Shown here: one piece after another, positions 36,210-49,796 of the stretch
Position numbering within the stretch: position 1 is the first letter of the stretch
How the letters are laid out: each line of letters begins with the position of its first letter
Assembly (NCBI GenBank): GCA_954871525.1
Contig: OX940865.1
Location: 25,404,420 to 25,468,419, forward strand
Length of the DNA: 64,000 bases
Source: Parietaria judaica
Lineage: Eukaryota > Streptophyta > Magnoliopsida > Rosales > Urticaceae
Reading direction: 5' to 3'
Program-made: the position numbers and the translations under genes
Notes under the pieces: model-generated
Seen by the model: only the letters and a program-made list of their open reading frames with translations
What the model was told of the DNA's origin: nothing
Databases searched by the model: none

Positions 36210-37625
36210 ATAATAATAATGTATTTTGGTAGATCGTGACATGCTTCTAGAAGATAAGCTCTTTTGCCAAAGATTTTTCCAACTTGTTTGGGCTGAAATG
36301 TTGACTTTTGGTCAGAGATTGATGTCTCTGAAGCTTCAGTATGGGCCATTAAAATCCATGGATATACCGAGCTTTTTGCAGTGCCACAATTACAGTCAAA
36401 AGGATTCGTCCACATGTAGTGTTGTGTTGGTGGGACATAATAAGCATTAAATCCTCTTTTTGCTTAGTGGAAGATGACCATGTATCTATATCATATTGTT
36501 GTGTATAATGAATAATGATTAATTAATAAATAAATAAAAATAAATATTGGGATTCAAATTACTTTGTGTCCCATAATATTCTTGTTTATGCTCAAAATAT
36601 AAGTAAGAAATTGGAAGATGACTATGATAAGTAAATCTATTATTTGTTTGTGACCATAATTACTCTCATAATAGATAATACCCTCATTTGACTCTTGCTT
36701 ATGTTTTTTTTTTTTTATAAATATAAATAAAAATTGGATGATGATTGATGACTACATGATATTGTGTATGATGAATGATGATCAATATCCTATTCCAATA
36801 AAAGACATTGGTGTATGAACTTAAACTAATAATGTTATAATTGGTTTGTGACAATGAATCCTCTCATAATACCTCTCATTTGCCCATAGTTTATTATGCT
36901 CTCAAAAAAGTAATATTCCACTTTCGGAGATGAAAGTAATGGTGCTCTTTTTAACACTTGAGAAAATGACATTACAACTTTAAATGTCACATTTAGGGTT
37001 GTACCATGAAATGCTAAGGTGAAATTATAAAAAGGTAAAAGCATAAACACCCTCACCAAATGCGGTAATAGAATAATAAAACCGCTTTAGCTGCCGAGTT
37101 CCGGTTTATAGTAGTCGGTAGGGCAACTTTTACAACTTCTAGTCATACTGCAATTTTTTACGAGATCAATCAAAAGAAATGCGATTTGAGAACAAAAACA
37201 ATAAGTAAAGTATTAACTATTAAGTACTAGTATTTAATTTACCATCAATATATAAAAACAATAAGCCCCATGTCCCCCTAACCTAAGTTAATTACCAATA
37301 TTTTAATTTGATGATTGGTTATTAGAGTAATATTGACTATTGTACGTCAAGTGATAAAAGTTTTTATCGTACGTAAAAAAATGATGATGTAACTTTTAGA
37401 ATGGGATATATGAAGAATTTAAATATGCAAAATAAAAATGAAAGCTACGTAACTTTTGATCATTTTAATGAATGGATAATACTCGGTCCATTATTAGACA
37501 TGGGCCTAATCGTAATCGACTCGTTGCTGCCAACTAGATCTTGTTTAGTTATTGCCTGTGATTGTATCTTCAAAATCCGACTCAATTATATATAATAATT
37601 GAGTTTAATAGCGGTGTTAGTACTA

Positions 37626-38273
37626 GTCTACTAGAGGTGCGCAAAAAAAACTCAACCCAATCATTTAACCCAACTCAATTGAACTCAACTTCAATCTAAC
37701 CCAATTAACCCAATAGTTATCGGGTTGGGTTGGGTTCAACCCGAATAAATAGTCGGGTTAGGGTTGGGCTAGATACATTGGGTTGGGCCGGCCCAATTGA
37801 CCCAATCAAGTTTTTTATTTCAAATAATTAATTAATTTTTAAAATATATTTTGTAATTTAAGCAAGTAAAAGCACACAACAAATAAAAACAAGATGTATT
37901 TCTAGAGTCTCATTTTTATGTTTAGTCAATATTTAATGTCTATGACCACGTTTCTAGTATATGATTACGACCACATTTCTAGTTTTGTTTACGACTATGT
38001 TCCGTACTTGTGTTAATTAAGGTTTAAGACTATAATAAAATTTAATTTTTGAATTGGGTGTTTAAAAATAGTAATATGAAATTTCTGTTTATTGATCGGT
38101 GATTTAAATTTAAGTGTTATTTGATAAAAAAAAAATTATATATATTTCGGGTTGGGTTGGATTGGGCCTTGAAATTTTTTTGGGTCGGATTGGGTTGTTT
38201 TCAAAACCCAATAAGATTGGGTCGGGTTCATGTTTTACCTCGGGTCGACCAATCCAACGCATGCACACCCCCA
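37626..38273. mobile_element. hAT-like element rich in GGGTTGGGTT motifs
   Basis: The left end CTAGAGGTGCGCA and the inverted right end CTGGGGGTGTGCA form imperfect terminal repeats. GTTAGTACTA occurs immediately outside or close to both ends (37616-37625; 38274-38283), consistent with a target duplication. The body has AACCCAACCCGA/TCGGGTTGGGTT motifs in both orientations near the two ends. Confidence 0.6.
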
Positions 38274-40320
38274 GTTAGTACTAATGTTTGGATTTTTGTG
38301 ACATAAATCTTTTTATTTTCAGTCAAAATCTTCGACACCCCACTATTTTATTCTCTCCAAAATTACATCAGCTTATTTTCTTAAATAAATTGAAAAAGTT
38401 AACGGGATTTTGGAGATGATCAAAATAACGAGAATTTAATCGTGAAAAAAAAATACTACCCAAAAACTAACTATTTATGCCGTTTTATAATTTTATATTT
38501 GTCGAAAATTTATTTATTTAATCGTCATTAAGAGTGTCATCTTTTGATTCGTTTAAGCAGTGTTCTTTATCTTATTGGGAGTAGAATACAAGTCTAAAGA
38601 CATTAATTATATATAGTTGTTGACTTGAGAGTTGTGAAGCACCAAATCACAATTTCTTCAACTTTTTTCTCTTCTTTAAATGCAGCAACAAATTGTCAAG
38701 TCTTCATTTGAGTTAGATGTGATGAAAGTTTTGGTCATCATCTACGTGAGTTTGATGACAAAAAAACATTTTTTATTATTTATGGAATAGAATGTAACAA
38801 TTTATTGAATCAGTAAAGCACTATGACTAATACAAATATTATACAACATAGTGTAATGAAATAGTGAAAATATTGCTTTTTATATAGTTTGTATTTTTAG
38901 TTTTTGCAAGAGAAGAAAAAGACTAAAATATACTTTAATTTTCCAAAACTCTACTGCCTCTTGCTTATTATTTAGAATTTTGTTTTAAACACCTTTGTTT
39001 CATTTTGATCAAAATATACAATATATTTTTCAAAAAAATCAAAATATTATCATCGCCAATTTAGTGATCTAAGTTTGCTTACAAATTAATTAAATATGTA
39101 TTAGAAACGTAAAGGGTATTACTGTCAAATTACACTTACGTGGTATATTTTAACAGTTTTTAAAAAATAAGGGGTATATTTTTGTGAAAATATTTTAAAA
39201 AGGTATATATTTTTTCTTCTAATTTTGTGATTTTTCAACTTGAGAACATTGAGTTTATATATACAAATATGTGTCAAAATAGAAAATGTACACGAATTTG
39301 AACATTTAAAACGCATATGTAATTTTTTTCTTCATAAATTGAATTTGTTCCTTGTCAACCTAAAATATAAAGAGATGTATTGGAAACAAAAAGGAGAAAC
39401 AATGGTAGACACACAAAACTTATTTAGTTCGATTGTTAACGAAGTTCTTACTCTACGGGCTTGTTACTAGAGCTTGAAAGTTTTGAGAAATCGGGTTTCG
39501 AACGAGGCCAATCCGTAATCCGTAATCCGTATATACATTTTTTTTATTTAACCTTCCGAACCAGAATTTTGAGAGTCATGAAATGGCTTGTGGCTTTCTA
39601 AACAAAAGGATCCTTATGAACCCCAAATCTTGCTCAAAATCAAATGCAAAGTATCAACACAGCTTACTATATAGAAGAAAAACATTATTAAATGTTATTT
39701 CTTTCCACATTTTTGGTCAATAAGTAACTTATTGTTTTGGTCCGCTTGATGGGTTATTTTTAAATAAACTTTGCTTAAATATGATATCCAAATCGGCGGT
39801 TCACAATGTCATGTAGATTTATAAGTTCGAATAGCCTCTGTCATTCACATGCAACAAAAAAAACAAAAAAAAGATGTTGGAATTGCTAAAATATATGAGA
39901 ATGAATATATTCTTTTGTGTTTGCAGACAGATGTCGAACTTGACATTTGCTTTTGAGTTTCTACAAAGAAATCACTAGAAAAAGTTTGATCGTTAACCAT
40001 TAAAATTTGCTCCATATTTTGTAAGCAACTTTGACATTGAGAAATACCATTATAATTACCATCTCTTATAATTTTCTTTTGAACTTTTGTTATGAATCTA
40101 TTAGAGGGTATTTCGGTAATTTTGTTATTTTCTACCCATTTATATATGTGTAATGTCTTTGTAAGGTAAATTAAGTATGCCGAAAATATCTGAAATTTGA
40201 ATATTTGAAATTTTGCCTACTCACTACACAATTTAACAAGAAGTCTTTGGCTAAATCCGAACAAGATGCAAAAATTGCACACTTATGTAATTATAATTAA
40301 TAGTGCTTGTAATTCTTATA

Positions 40321-40573
40321 CTACGAATATATCTAATAATGCGAGTATGTATAAACTTTGCTAATAATATTATTAGCTTAGTATATATATATATATATAT
40401 TTAAAATTATTTTCATTTTTTATAGAGTTTATAGTTCATACACACTCGAATACGAATATATCTAGTAATGCAAGTATGTGTAAACTTTGCTAATAATATT
40501 ATTAGCTTAGTATATATATATATTTAAAATTATTTTCATTTTTTATAGAGTTTATAGTTCATACACACTCGAA
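40321..40573. repeat. Tandem duplication, unit about 125-130 bp
   Basis: Two head-to-tail copies each run from TACGAATATATCTA to TTCATACACACTCGAA. They differ in a few bases and in the length of an internal TA run (longer in the first copy). Confidence 0.85.
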
Positions 40574-41785
40574 GAGTGTGTTTTACGTTTCTCGTGTGTA
40601 AATTCGGAATATACGCTAATTCATAAAGTGATTATCCGATACGGTCTTCTCGAAGCATCGACTTTTACCTACCCAACGACGAACATAATTTCAGGTGTAC
40701 ACCGAGTCAGAAATTGCAATTAGAAAATCAAATCTCACATTATTTTGCTATAAGATCTCGAGTCAAACAAATCATATAGTTATAAGTTATAACACTAATA
40801 TACTATTGTTTATATAAATAAATATTTTAAAAAGTTGATCTGTCGTTTTCTTGTGCAGAGTTGGGCAAGTCATCTTCTTAAGATGGGCATCTCCAATGTG
40901 ATAAAGACAATTATATGCCCATCACCTAAATTCTCCATACCAATACTACAAGCCCCTTAACTTTGCATCATTGTGTATTTTCCCCTCAAATAGCACCTCT
41001 GGCTCTCCAAGTAGAGGTGGTAATTTGAGACCGGACACGCAACACGAAATAGTTAAGACACGATTTAAACGGGTTTGAGTCTGCTGTAAATGGATCTAGG
41101 TCTAACCATGTCGAACACGATTAATACGATTAAATAATGTGTAAACACGACACGAACATGATAATATGATGGGACCCAATGAGACACGATTAAGGAACAA
41201 AATGTTACATTTTATATATGTTATTAAGTATTGTAATACTTATTATATATAACATTTATATTTTTTACTTATGTATTACATCGTATAGTTGATGAACAAA
41301 AAAGAGTGTTACTAAATTATAAAATCTTAGATAATATAACTAAATAAATTAAGTTAAATGAGTAACACTTTAAAATACCTAAATATATTAAATGAGTTAA
41401 ATGAATAAACACGATAATTGCTCGTGTTCTTGAATACCTTAACTGTTCTTGAATAATCCAAATTTTGATGTCTCGTAATTTAATATATTGATCTCATCGG
41501 TAATAGCTGACTAAAATATCTTAGAGTAAGTCATGTATTGCACAAAATTTAACACTTTTTGTCATTTTTAGCGCAACTCATCATTGAAAGCATAAGGCTC
41601 ATTTGATGCCCAAAATTTAGATTTATGAGACAAACTGCACCAATATGTAAAGTTGGGGAGCATCAAAGCAAATCAAATAATAATTAATTGGGATTCCCAA
41701 ACATAGCATGCCAACTCTTACATAAAGCTCAACAAGTGATCAAATGTGACAAATCTATTTGGGACACCAAGCAAGAAGAACAAAC

Positions 41786-42148
41786 ATGCATGCCTTGTTA
41801 TGCTTCAAAGGGTGTAAGAAAAGCTCAAAACCACCAACAATGGAGCCAATAATCAAAGAGCAACAAAGAGAAGAGGATGTCAAAAGGCAAGAACTGGTCA
41901 TTTGGGATTGTGGAAGTCCATTGTACGACTCCTATGAATTGGTGACGCTCACTCATCTCATCGAACGCCACCTCATGCTCCTGCCCGGCTCTCTCGGTGG
42001 ATCCCGGCGCTTCATCGCGAGATCGTCGCGATTCCGAGAAGCGGGGCCAGTGCAGCCCGTCGAGGTGCTGCGAGGGCCTTCGTTTGCGGCGAGGATGTGG
42101 AAGAGATTGGTGTTTGGAAAGAGGAGGGAGATTGTGCTTAGTTGGTAA
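41786..42148 (+). CDS. Small plant-specific protein of unknown function
   Basis: A 120-codon frame opens with ATG at 41786 (MHALLCFKGCKK) and ends at TAA. The core VIWDCGSPLYDSYELVTLTHLIERHLM and the basic end FAARMWKRLVFGKRRE resemble a family of small single-exon plant proteins that I remember only as uncharacterised. The coding stretch is markedly richer in G+C than its flanks, which supports it being real. There is no signal peptide or membrane segment. The acidic-hydrophobic middle and lysine/arginine-rich tail would fit a nuclear or membrane-peripheral protein, but no function can be stated. Confidence 0.65.
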   Translation: MHALLCFKGCKKSSKPPTMEPIIKEQQREEDVKRQELVIWDCGSPLYDSYELVTLTHLIERHLMLLPGSLGGSRRFIARSSRFREAGPVQPVEVLRGPSFAARMWKRLVFGKRREIVLSW

Positions 42149-43112
42149 GATTGAGATTTGAGCATATATTTTTTATATAAATATATATATATATATACGT
42201 GTAATGTATAAGAACATTTACATTGTTTGATTTGTTTTTTCTTTGATATATAAGTTTATCATCTTTTTTCACATTGTAACTTATTTGTTTTTTGGTTGAT
42301 CAACGTTCGTTCAACTTATTTTCTAATAATTAGTTGTTTGTGTATTATTTTAATCTTTATGTATTTACATTTTTACTCTGATTTGATTTTCTAATAAATA
42401 AGTTTAATTTAAATATTACGTCATGATTTTGAATTTGACAAGCCTCTTGGCATGGAATCAATCTAAACACTGCATTAATAAAGTATTAACGTGGTGTTGT
42501 TGCATAGTAACTAATTATAGGAGTTACTTAATTATAATGAAACATGAACTGGTAGAATTTAAATTAATGAAAAAACGCATAATATTTTTTATGAGTCTGT
42601 AACTTTTTTTTTTTAATATAAAAAAGTTGTCGTTTAATGTCAAGTGGATCACCAAAGCCAAATGATGTCTAATCTTGGTCTCTTGATTTTTATTGTTTAA
42701 TTTTGTTTCTAGTTCTTTATTATTTTATAATAAATTGGTTTGTTGCTGTTTGGGCTAGATTAAATGTTTATGCGAGTTGATGTACACTATATAATATTTG
42801 ACAAGTATTTAGCTCTTTATTTTTATAAGTCAATGAGTTATATTGATGATACCAAAAGAAATATATCTCTGCTTTATGAACTTATCAAAATAAAATATTT
42901 TAATTTGGTAGATTTTTGTGACCAAATCAAGTTTATTATTTTTGTTATTCAGACATTTTCTTTCGTGTAGACTGAACCTTTTTTTTTTAATCTCTACATA
43001 TTTAAACAATAATGTTTTGTGCAATACACATAATTTGTTACCCAATCAATAATTTTTTTTAAAACAAACTTCGAAGCATAAATAATCCATTCCGTCAGAT
43101 TATAATAGTTAT

Positions 43113-43938
43113 TGTTAATGCCAAAAAATGGATCAACAGTAAAGCGGCTCAAGTCTCGATTTTGGGCCGGGTTTAATGTCCATTTAGCAGTCGGATCGGG
43201 CTTAAAACATGATTTTCCGCCTTCGATAATATGCTTAAGGACATAAAAAAGGAAGGGGTTTTATAATATTTGATGCCGGACCTCGTCATTTGTCGCGAGG
43301 CTGCCTACGTACCCATATTACTGGGATCACGTCATCACGTAGTTCAATGTGAGCTTTGAGAGCTTTTATTGCTCTAGAGAGCGTTTGAGTGAAATGTGTA
43401 TAGTTCTGAGTTCGAATGAGATCAGATCCGTTTTTCTGAGTTTGAAGCTTCTATTTATAGAAGGGTCCAGGGGTCTTTGAGCAATTAAAAGTAACTTTAT
43501 TAGGCCCCTGGGCAATTAAGTAATTGTTATGAAAAAAATAAGCGCACTCGTTTTTTGGGCGCTCATTTCTATAGTGCTCATTTTAAGGGTGTTCATTTCT
43601 AAGGCGCTCATTTCAAGTGCGCCCATTTCTAAAGAGCACATTTTAAAGACGTCCATTTCAAGCGCGTCCATACCTTTTGGGCTTTTTTTTTTGGGGCTTT
43701 TTTTTTTGGGCTAAGCAAAAATACTCATAATAGTTATAATAATTTACAGAAACTTGTAAACTTTTTAATAGAAGTTTTGGCTTTGATTTGCCCAATAATC
43801 ATACTATTATGGGCCTCTAGCCCAATACTCATGAATCAAAATGTCGTAAAGGCTCATCAAAATGATAGACTAAGCCCATACAAGTATGATCACATAGCCC
43901 ATTATATAAGTTTTAATTATTGGATTGAGACCCCAACA
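43113..43938 (-). mobile_element. Degenerate solo LTR related to the 23375 retrotransposon
   Basis: On the minus strand, 43350-43270 reads TGAACTACGTGATGACGTGA, then GGGTACGTAGGCAGCCTCGC, then GGCATCAAAT. This closely parallels the core of the 524-bp LTRs at 23375 and 27375. A TATA-like CTATAAATAG lies upstream in that orientation (about 43450-43460). Candidate ends are TGTTGGGG (43938) and TTAACA (43113), but I could not confirm a target duplication, so the borders are tentative. No second LTR or interior is visible. Confidence 0.55.
43561..43674. repeat. 15-bp minisatellite, about 7.5 units
   Basis: Consecutive 15-mers GCTCATTTCTATAGT, GCTCATTTTAAGGGT, GTTCATTTCTAAGGC, GCTCATTTCAAGTGC and so on share the core CATTTCTAAG. 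The array lies inside the LTR-like remnant. Confidence 0.85.
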
Positions 43939-44629
43939 TTAATTGCTGGGTCCACTACTGCCTGTATGTATTTTTCTTTGTCATATCTCTACTCCATTTT
44001 GGTGAAAATATTCAATCCTAGAAATTGCACACACACTTCCTGGAAATTATCACGAAAACAGTTAAGGAGAAAATTTCAAAACTATCAATTTCAAGACTAG
44101 AAAAGTCAACGATTCTCAAGCTACCGACTCTTTAATTAACTAAAAATAGTTGGAATTTAATTCTAGATCTTACTATGTTATTTGTAAATTCTAAGGTGAA
44201 TTTTTGTATTAAAAATATAGAATATATTTGGAGATAATTTCCTAAAGTTATTCAAATACAACATATTTCTAAAACATAAGAAAAATTACCAGAAAAAATC
44301 CTGTTTTTTTTTTTTTTTTTAAATAACAGATCTCATAACGGGTTGCTTCCGCAAATTGAGCAACCCCACGCTATTCTAGCCCGGGCACAGAAATCATTAG
44401 ACGGACATAGAATGCAGACAATAAGTTATTCAAAACCGATTTTACTAATATTATATATAACTATTTTAAGATATCTTAAATCTTAATAGTAGAATTGATG
44501 TGAGTGAAAACAATTTTTACACCAATACAATAACTCCAATAAATTTTTCTGAATCATTTATTGCTTTCATGAGAATCCCAATACAAACTTTCGTAGAAAT
44601 GAATCTTTTTGGTGATCATCTATGAACAC

Positions 44630-44825
44630 AAATCATAATTTGTTAGAAGAAAATGAATACGTCAAAGAGTTGATGGGTTGCTTTGAAATCTTCCTTTTGT
44701 ACGGCACTTTTAAAATATGATCATTTACCATCGTAATATGTGATATTTATGATTAATAATGGAAATAACAGCTTTAAGTGTTTTATGTTCTAGTTTTACA
44801 TATGAAAACACGTTATACCCTTATT
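44630..44825. repeat. Dispersed direct repeat, copy 1
   Basis: It contains GTCAAAGAGTTGATGGGTTG, CTTCCTTTTGTACGG, TATGTTCTAGTTTTAC and AACACGTTATACCC, all repeated in the same order about 1 kb further on at 45605-45835. Divergence is moderate, with small insertions and deletions. Confidence 0.75.
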
Positions 44826-45604
44826 AAGATAGATATTCTTCACGTGATATGATTAGTTTACAATGACTACTAAAACAGAGAATTGTGGACTAATTAAATG
44901 TTAAAATACGCGTGTATGTGAGTCCCTATTCTACGTGGCAATGCGATTCTTCAGACTTCAATCACGTATTTGTTTTAGATCTTTTTTAATTTGAGTGGGG
45001 AAGCATTAAGTGTTATAATCTATATATTTATATACGTATATAGAATCTATATGATATACATAAACATAAATATATCATTTTCTTTGTAAAATATCATTGA
45101 CGTGAGAAGTTATTAAGACGTGGTCAAACTCGAGACCTCTCGTTCAATTTAATTGATTAATTTATTTCTAAGTATTTGTGTATAAGTGATAGTGTATGAT
45201 TGTAATGGCTCCAACCCAACTCGGAAAAACAATGAGACACAAATAAATCGAAAAACTAAAATATTCGTCGATATTAGCGAATTTAAAACCTTGATCTAAA
45301 CCATTGGAAAAACATTTTGGACATAAATATTTCGACTAACAAAGAAATATGACATAAATTTTTATTTTTTTTCGTTTTCTTTTTTGCGCATGTAATACTT
45401 AAAATTGTCCAAAAAAACAACTACATGTACCTATTTTCGTAATATTAGAGTTATTAAATGATCACTTCCTATGTTTCATTTTGTTATTTTTTTAAAACGA
45501 GAACATAATTTTTTTTAGAAACGTAAACAAACACTACTTTATAGTATACCTTGTTTGGTTTTTATAACAAGTATCTTAATTCTCAACTAGGATTAATCCA
45601 TTGA

Positions 45605-45835
45605 AAAATACCAAAATTATTAGAGGAAAATTGAAGAGGTCAAATAATCGACGAATACTAATTAGTAGAGGAAAATTGAAGAAGTCAAAGAGTTGATGGG
45701 TTGCTCTGAAAACTTCCTCTTGTACGGAATATTTATGAATAATGATGGGAAAACAGCTTTAAAGTTTTGATGCCTAATTTGGTGTTATGTTCTAGTTTTA
45801 CCAAGCAAAACACGTTATACCCTTTTGATATTTGA
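45605..45835. repeat. Dispersed direct repeat, copy 2
   Basis: It repeats the landmarks of 44630-44825 in the same order and orientation, with extra bases between them. The first part (GAGGAAAATTGAAGA) is itself partly doubled near 45625 and 45667. Confidence 0.75.
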
Positions 45836-47842
45836 CGTGAGATTGTCATTGAGAATGGATCATTGACTCAGTAATCACTCACACTCACTATCTGCTACCG
45901 AATCACGACCAATTAAATCAATATAATATGCTAATGCAATGCATGGTAACTATATTATAAGATATACCAATAATAAAATAACTTTTTGTTTTTTAAAATA
46001 TGTAAACTATGACATCGTAGGCGTAGCTATTTTGGTGGAGCTATAGGAATTCGTTTTGATTAAGCTTGGTATAAAAAATACATCAAAATTCGAAACAATG
46101 GGAAGCTGTAAATATCAATAGAGGCACTCTCTATCAAAACTATTAAAAAAAAAAAATCAAGCCAAAAAATATATGAACTCGAGATTGCATTTGATGTAAT
46201 TTTCATACTTACATAGGAGTTATATTCTCTTATTGATTAAACTCGGCCGAATTACACTATTTTGGTGAGACGCTACAATTTCTTGTCAAATTGCAACGCG
46301 TCATTGAAATGGTAAAATTTCATGAATTTTTTTAAAAAAAATAAAATTTGATGTTTGGTCTGATTTTCGGTATAATATTAAAAACAGAAAATAAAAAATG
46401 TTGAAGAGTTGACAAGAATAGCGGATTTTCAATTCAAAATAAAATTCATAGTGGAGATTGGCCTTAGCTCACAATCATGCACATATTGCTCAATAGTTTT
46501 CTATAAGAACCTCAAATAAGTTGGCATCAAACATCAACAAATGACGAAAAAGACATTTACTTTAGAAGGAAGTAAAAAAAGAAGAAGAGATCCCACTTTT
46601 GTTTATGGTATTCAAAATATAATAATATAAAGACATTATATACATATACACATAAATTAAAACCAACAATCCAAATTCATCCATTTTTTAAATGATCCAC
46701 ACTAGCTACATTCAAAAACTCCACTTTCGGCACTCAACACACAAGTTGGAACTTTATTCCATTTTGCAACTTTATTGTTCATATAAAAACTTATTCCATT
46801 TAGCTTTACATTTCAAAGCCTCTTTTTTTTTTACACAACAAGTAGTGAAAAATTTGTTGAGCACGTACTTTTAATTGTAGGTTCAAATTGTGAATGAACC
46901 CTTTTATACTTAATTTCAACATCAAATTTTGAACTAAATAAGTGTGCATAATTGTGGAAGATCGAGTTTTACATTATAAATGAACGTACATTACATTATT
47001 GTGTCCAAAATTGAAAGCAATTTCATGAACTTTACATGTGTTGTTCAATATATATTTCACAAATTTTAATTTTTTTAACATATGCATTAATTCTTTGTTT
47101 TTTCGACGTTCCAATTAATAATTTTGGGAATCCCATATAGATCTCATACCGACCAATTGGTGTATTCATGATACAATTCACGCCATTCTTTAGTTCTATA
47201 GATACAATTTTGAGCTCTTAATAATCGTACTATTTTTTTCGTATAAATCAAATAATAGAATAGTAAAATTTTCAACTAATTACTTATCAAATAAGATCAA
47301 TTTACTAAATTATAAGACTACCATAAATAAATTAAAGAGTCTACTTCTCGAAATACATATTTTTACGTACATGAAAACAAATAACTCATGGATTGCTTAG
47401 AAGTTCCATTAAAAATAAAAAAAGGTTCATACTCACGCATGGGACAATTTATCACTTTTTAAAACTTAAGGAGCCTTATTATTAGTAAAAACTAAAATAC
47501 AAAGGACAAATTGCACCAGTTAATAAAGTTGAAGGAGCATTTGTGCTATAACAACCCAACAAGAATCACAACCAAAAATGCCCATTCGAACATGAATTTC
47601 TCAATTTCAGTCAATAAAATTGAAAACTTACTGAAGTAGTACATGAAAGTTGAAACATGGTTTTATTTATCTTCCCAAGAAACCAAAAGAAGAATAAAGA
47701 AAAAGGCTAAATTCCAACGAAGAAGAGTGCTTTTGTTTTTTTTGGCATGTGGGGTCACTGCACTTCTTTTATTGTACAAATAACACCCATCCAACTCTTT
47801 TCAATGCGTCAGATCAAATCAAATACTTTTAATATTTATTTT

Positions 47843-48124
47843 CGGGATATTTAAGGTACAAGTACTCAATTTTATACCAAATAAGCCGAACTTTATAATT
47901 TTTGTAACGGCAATAGTAGCCAAAAGTCATAAAAAAAATCTCGATGAACAATTCCATCTATATCGAATTAGCATATTTTAAACTAGAGACACATTTACAT
48001 TTTTATTCAATTCCATCTATTTATATATAGTAGTGTTTGTTTACTATTGCCGCAAGAAAAAAACTAAAAGTATCCCGAATACCTCATTGATTCAAAATTG
48101 AGTACTTCTATCATAAATATCTTT
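47843..48124. mobile_element. Foldback MITE-like element
   Basis: The left arm (GATATTTAAGGTACAAGTACTC, read in two parts) and the right arm (GAGTACTTCTATCATAAATATC) are inverted partners. Inner GGCAATAGTA and TACTATTGCC are also inverted. The overall length is about 280 bp. The ends are approximate. Confidence 0.5.
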
Positions 48125-49796
48125 AATTTTCATTAAAAGTACTGTTCTACCTATCAATGATTTGCCACTCACCCAATCTTATAAAAATTGAACAAACGGG
48201 CATTATTTCCACATAGAAAGTGAGTATTGATGGAACCATTTCATTTATTAATGACTCATTTTTCCACATTATTTGCCATTAAGTACTTCAACTTGAGAGT
48301 TGAGACATAGAAAAAATTCATTAACCTAACTAACCCCACCCAAGGAAAAAAAAAAAGAGAAAGAGCTGTTTGTTTTTATGTTCTTGTTTTCAAATAAAAT
48401 GGAGTAATAGACAAAGGCAAAATCTGAACAATCCTTATCAATTATCATTAAGTTCTCCAAAAGTCAAAAATAAGGTGAGAGTGTGAAAGTGATGCGAGGA
48501 AAAAAAATTATAGTTTTTTTTTTAAGGACAAAAAAATAAAATAAAATAATATATAGTTAAAGCAAGTGATGGTGGGACATAGAAGAAAATAAAATAAAAA
48601 GTAAAAATGAATTAAAATATAACATATATATAACAATAAATTTTACTTCCATAGTTTGAGTTTTTACTAAATATATCTTCTAGTTTCATAACACTTGAAT
48701 TATTATTATACTCAATGTCTACTTTTGTTTTATATACCCTCTAGTAAAATTTTGTTTTTAATATTTACTATCACACCCTCTTTCTAATTTTATAATTTTG
48801 CCGTCATGTACCCTCTAGAATCATATTTTTCCCTATACCTTCGGCTTCTAGTTTTAAATTAAGCATTAAAAATAATAATATATATATACTACGTCAACTT
48901 TTACATTCTTTAGTACTCTCTAGATTTTTATTTTTATTTTTGCATAAAATATTTTCCATTTTTATATCTTTTAGTGAATTTTTTGAAATCATATCGATTA
49001 GTGATTTAATCACAGTTTAAGATAAAAATATATTGTAGCAACGGGAAATGTTAAATCAACTTAAACATAAATTAAAACGAGTAATACATTTATGGAAAAA
49101 GATAAACCAATAAACTAAGATTCACGAAGAACCTAATTAGAGGCGTGTAATTTTGTCTTTGATCGGGGCAAAAGTGACACATTGACAATGGAGGGTACAA
49201 CTTTAGCTGTTTTGAAAACTACGGGGTGTATATTGGCAAAAAATAGAACTTCATGTTATAAAAGGGAATGCATAATGTAATTGTAAATAAATAGAGTAGG
49301 GTCCACGAGAGGGTTAGGTGGGGGCTCAGGCAGAGAATCGTTTGGAAGACCGGTCAGAGAAGGGCTTTAGATTTGGGCAGACCGAAGGTTTTCATTTTAC
49401 ACCCTCCTCTCACTTTCTTTACTTTTGAGCCCTCCATTTTTCACTTTTCACACCTTTTAATGTCCTCCAAATCCCTTCTTTTTTCTCACCCGTCGCGAAC
49501 AAAAAAGGAAAAAAAAAAAAAACAAACGCCAAGATCCAAAGCGCAATTTGCAGAAAATGAAAGGACTTGGCATAAAGCTACAAAGAAATAAAACATGAAA
49601 ATAAAGCCCAACGACACTCTCTACTTTTTACTATTTCCATTCCCCACTGACAAAGACAGCACAGTACACTTGGAAAGAAGAAACCAAGAGCCACCCTTTT
49701 TAAAATATGGTTAATAGCCGGATAAGTACTTAATATTTTTGAACTTTTTTTATTTATTTCACATTTAAAGTTTTTAATACTCACTATTTTACTTCT

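Larger units (their letters stand above)
36210..41785. other. Intergenic region between JAR1-like and small plant gene
   Basis: No gene is supported. It contains the 3' end region of the JAR1-like transcript, a GGGTTGGG-rich hAT-like element (37626-38273), a tandem duplication (40321-40573), and at 41015-41470 sequence starting TAGAGGTGGTAATTTGAGAC that resembles another hAT-type terminus without a clear partner. Confidence 0.5.

Noticed and set aside
35832..36242. 136-codon minus-strand frame opposite JAR1 exon 4
   Set aside because: Shadow of the GC-rich JAR1 exon. The plus-strand GH3 motifs are decisive.
41759..41785. Nine extra codons before the small plant gene
   Set aside because: They begin at a TTG, not ATG. 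The first true ATG is at 41786, so I used that start.
43529..43714. 61-codon frame over the 15-bp minisatellite
   Set aside because: It is open only because the unit is a multiple of three; it sits in an LTR-like remnant.
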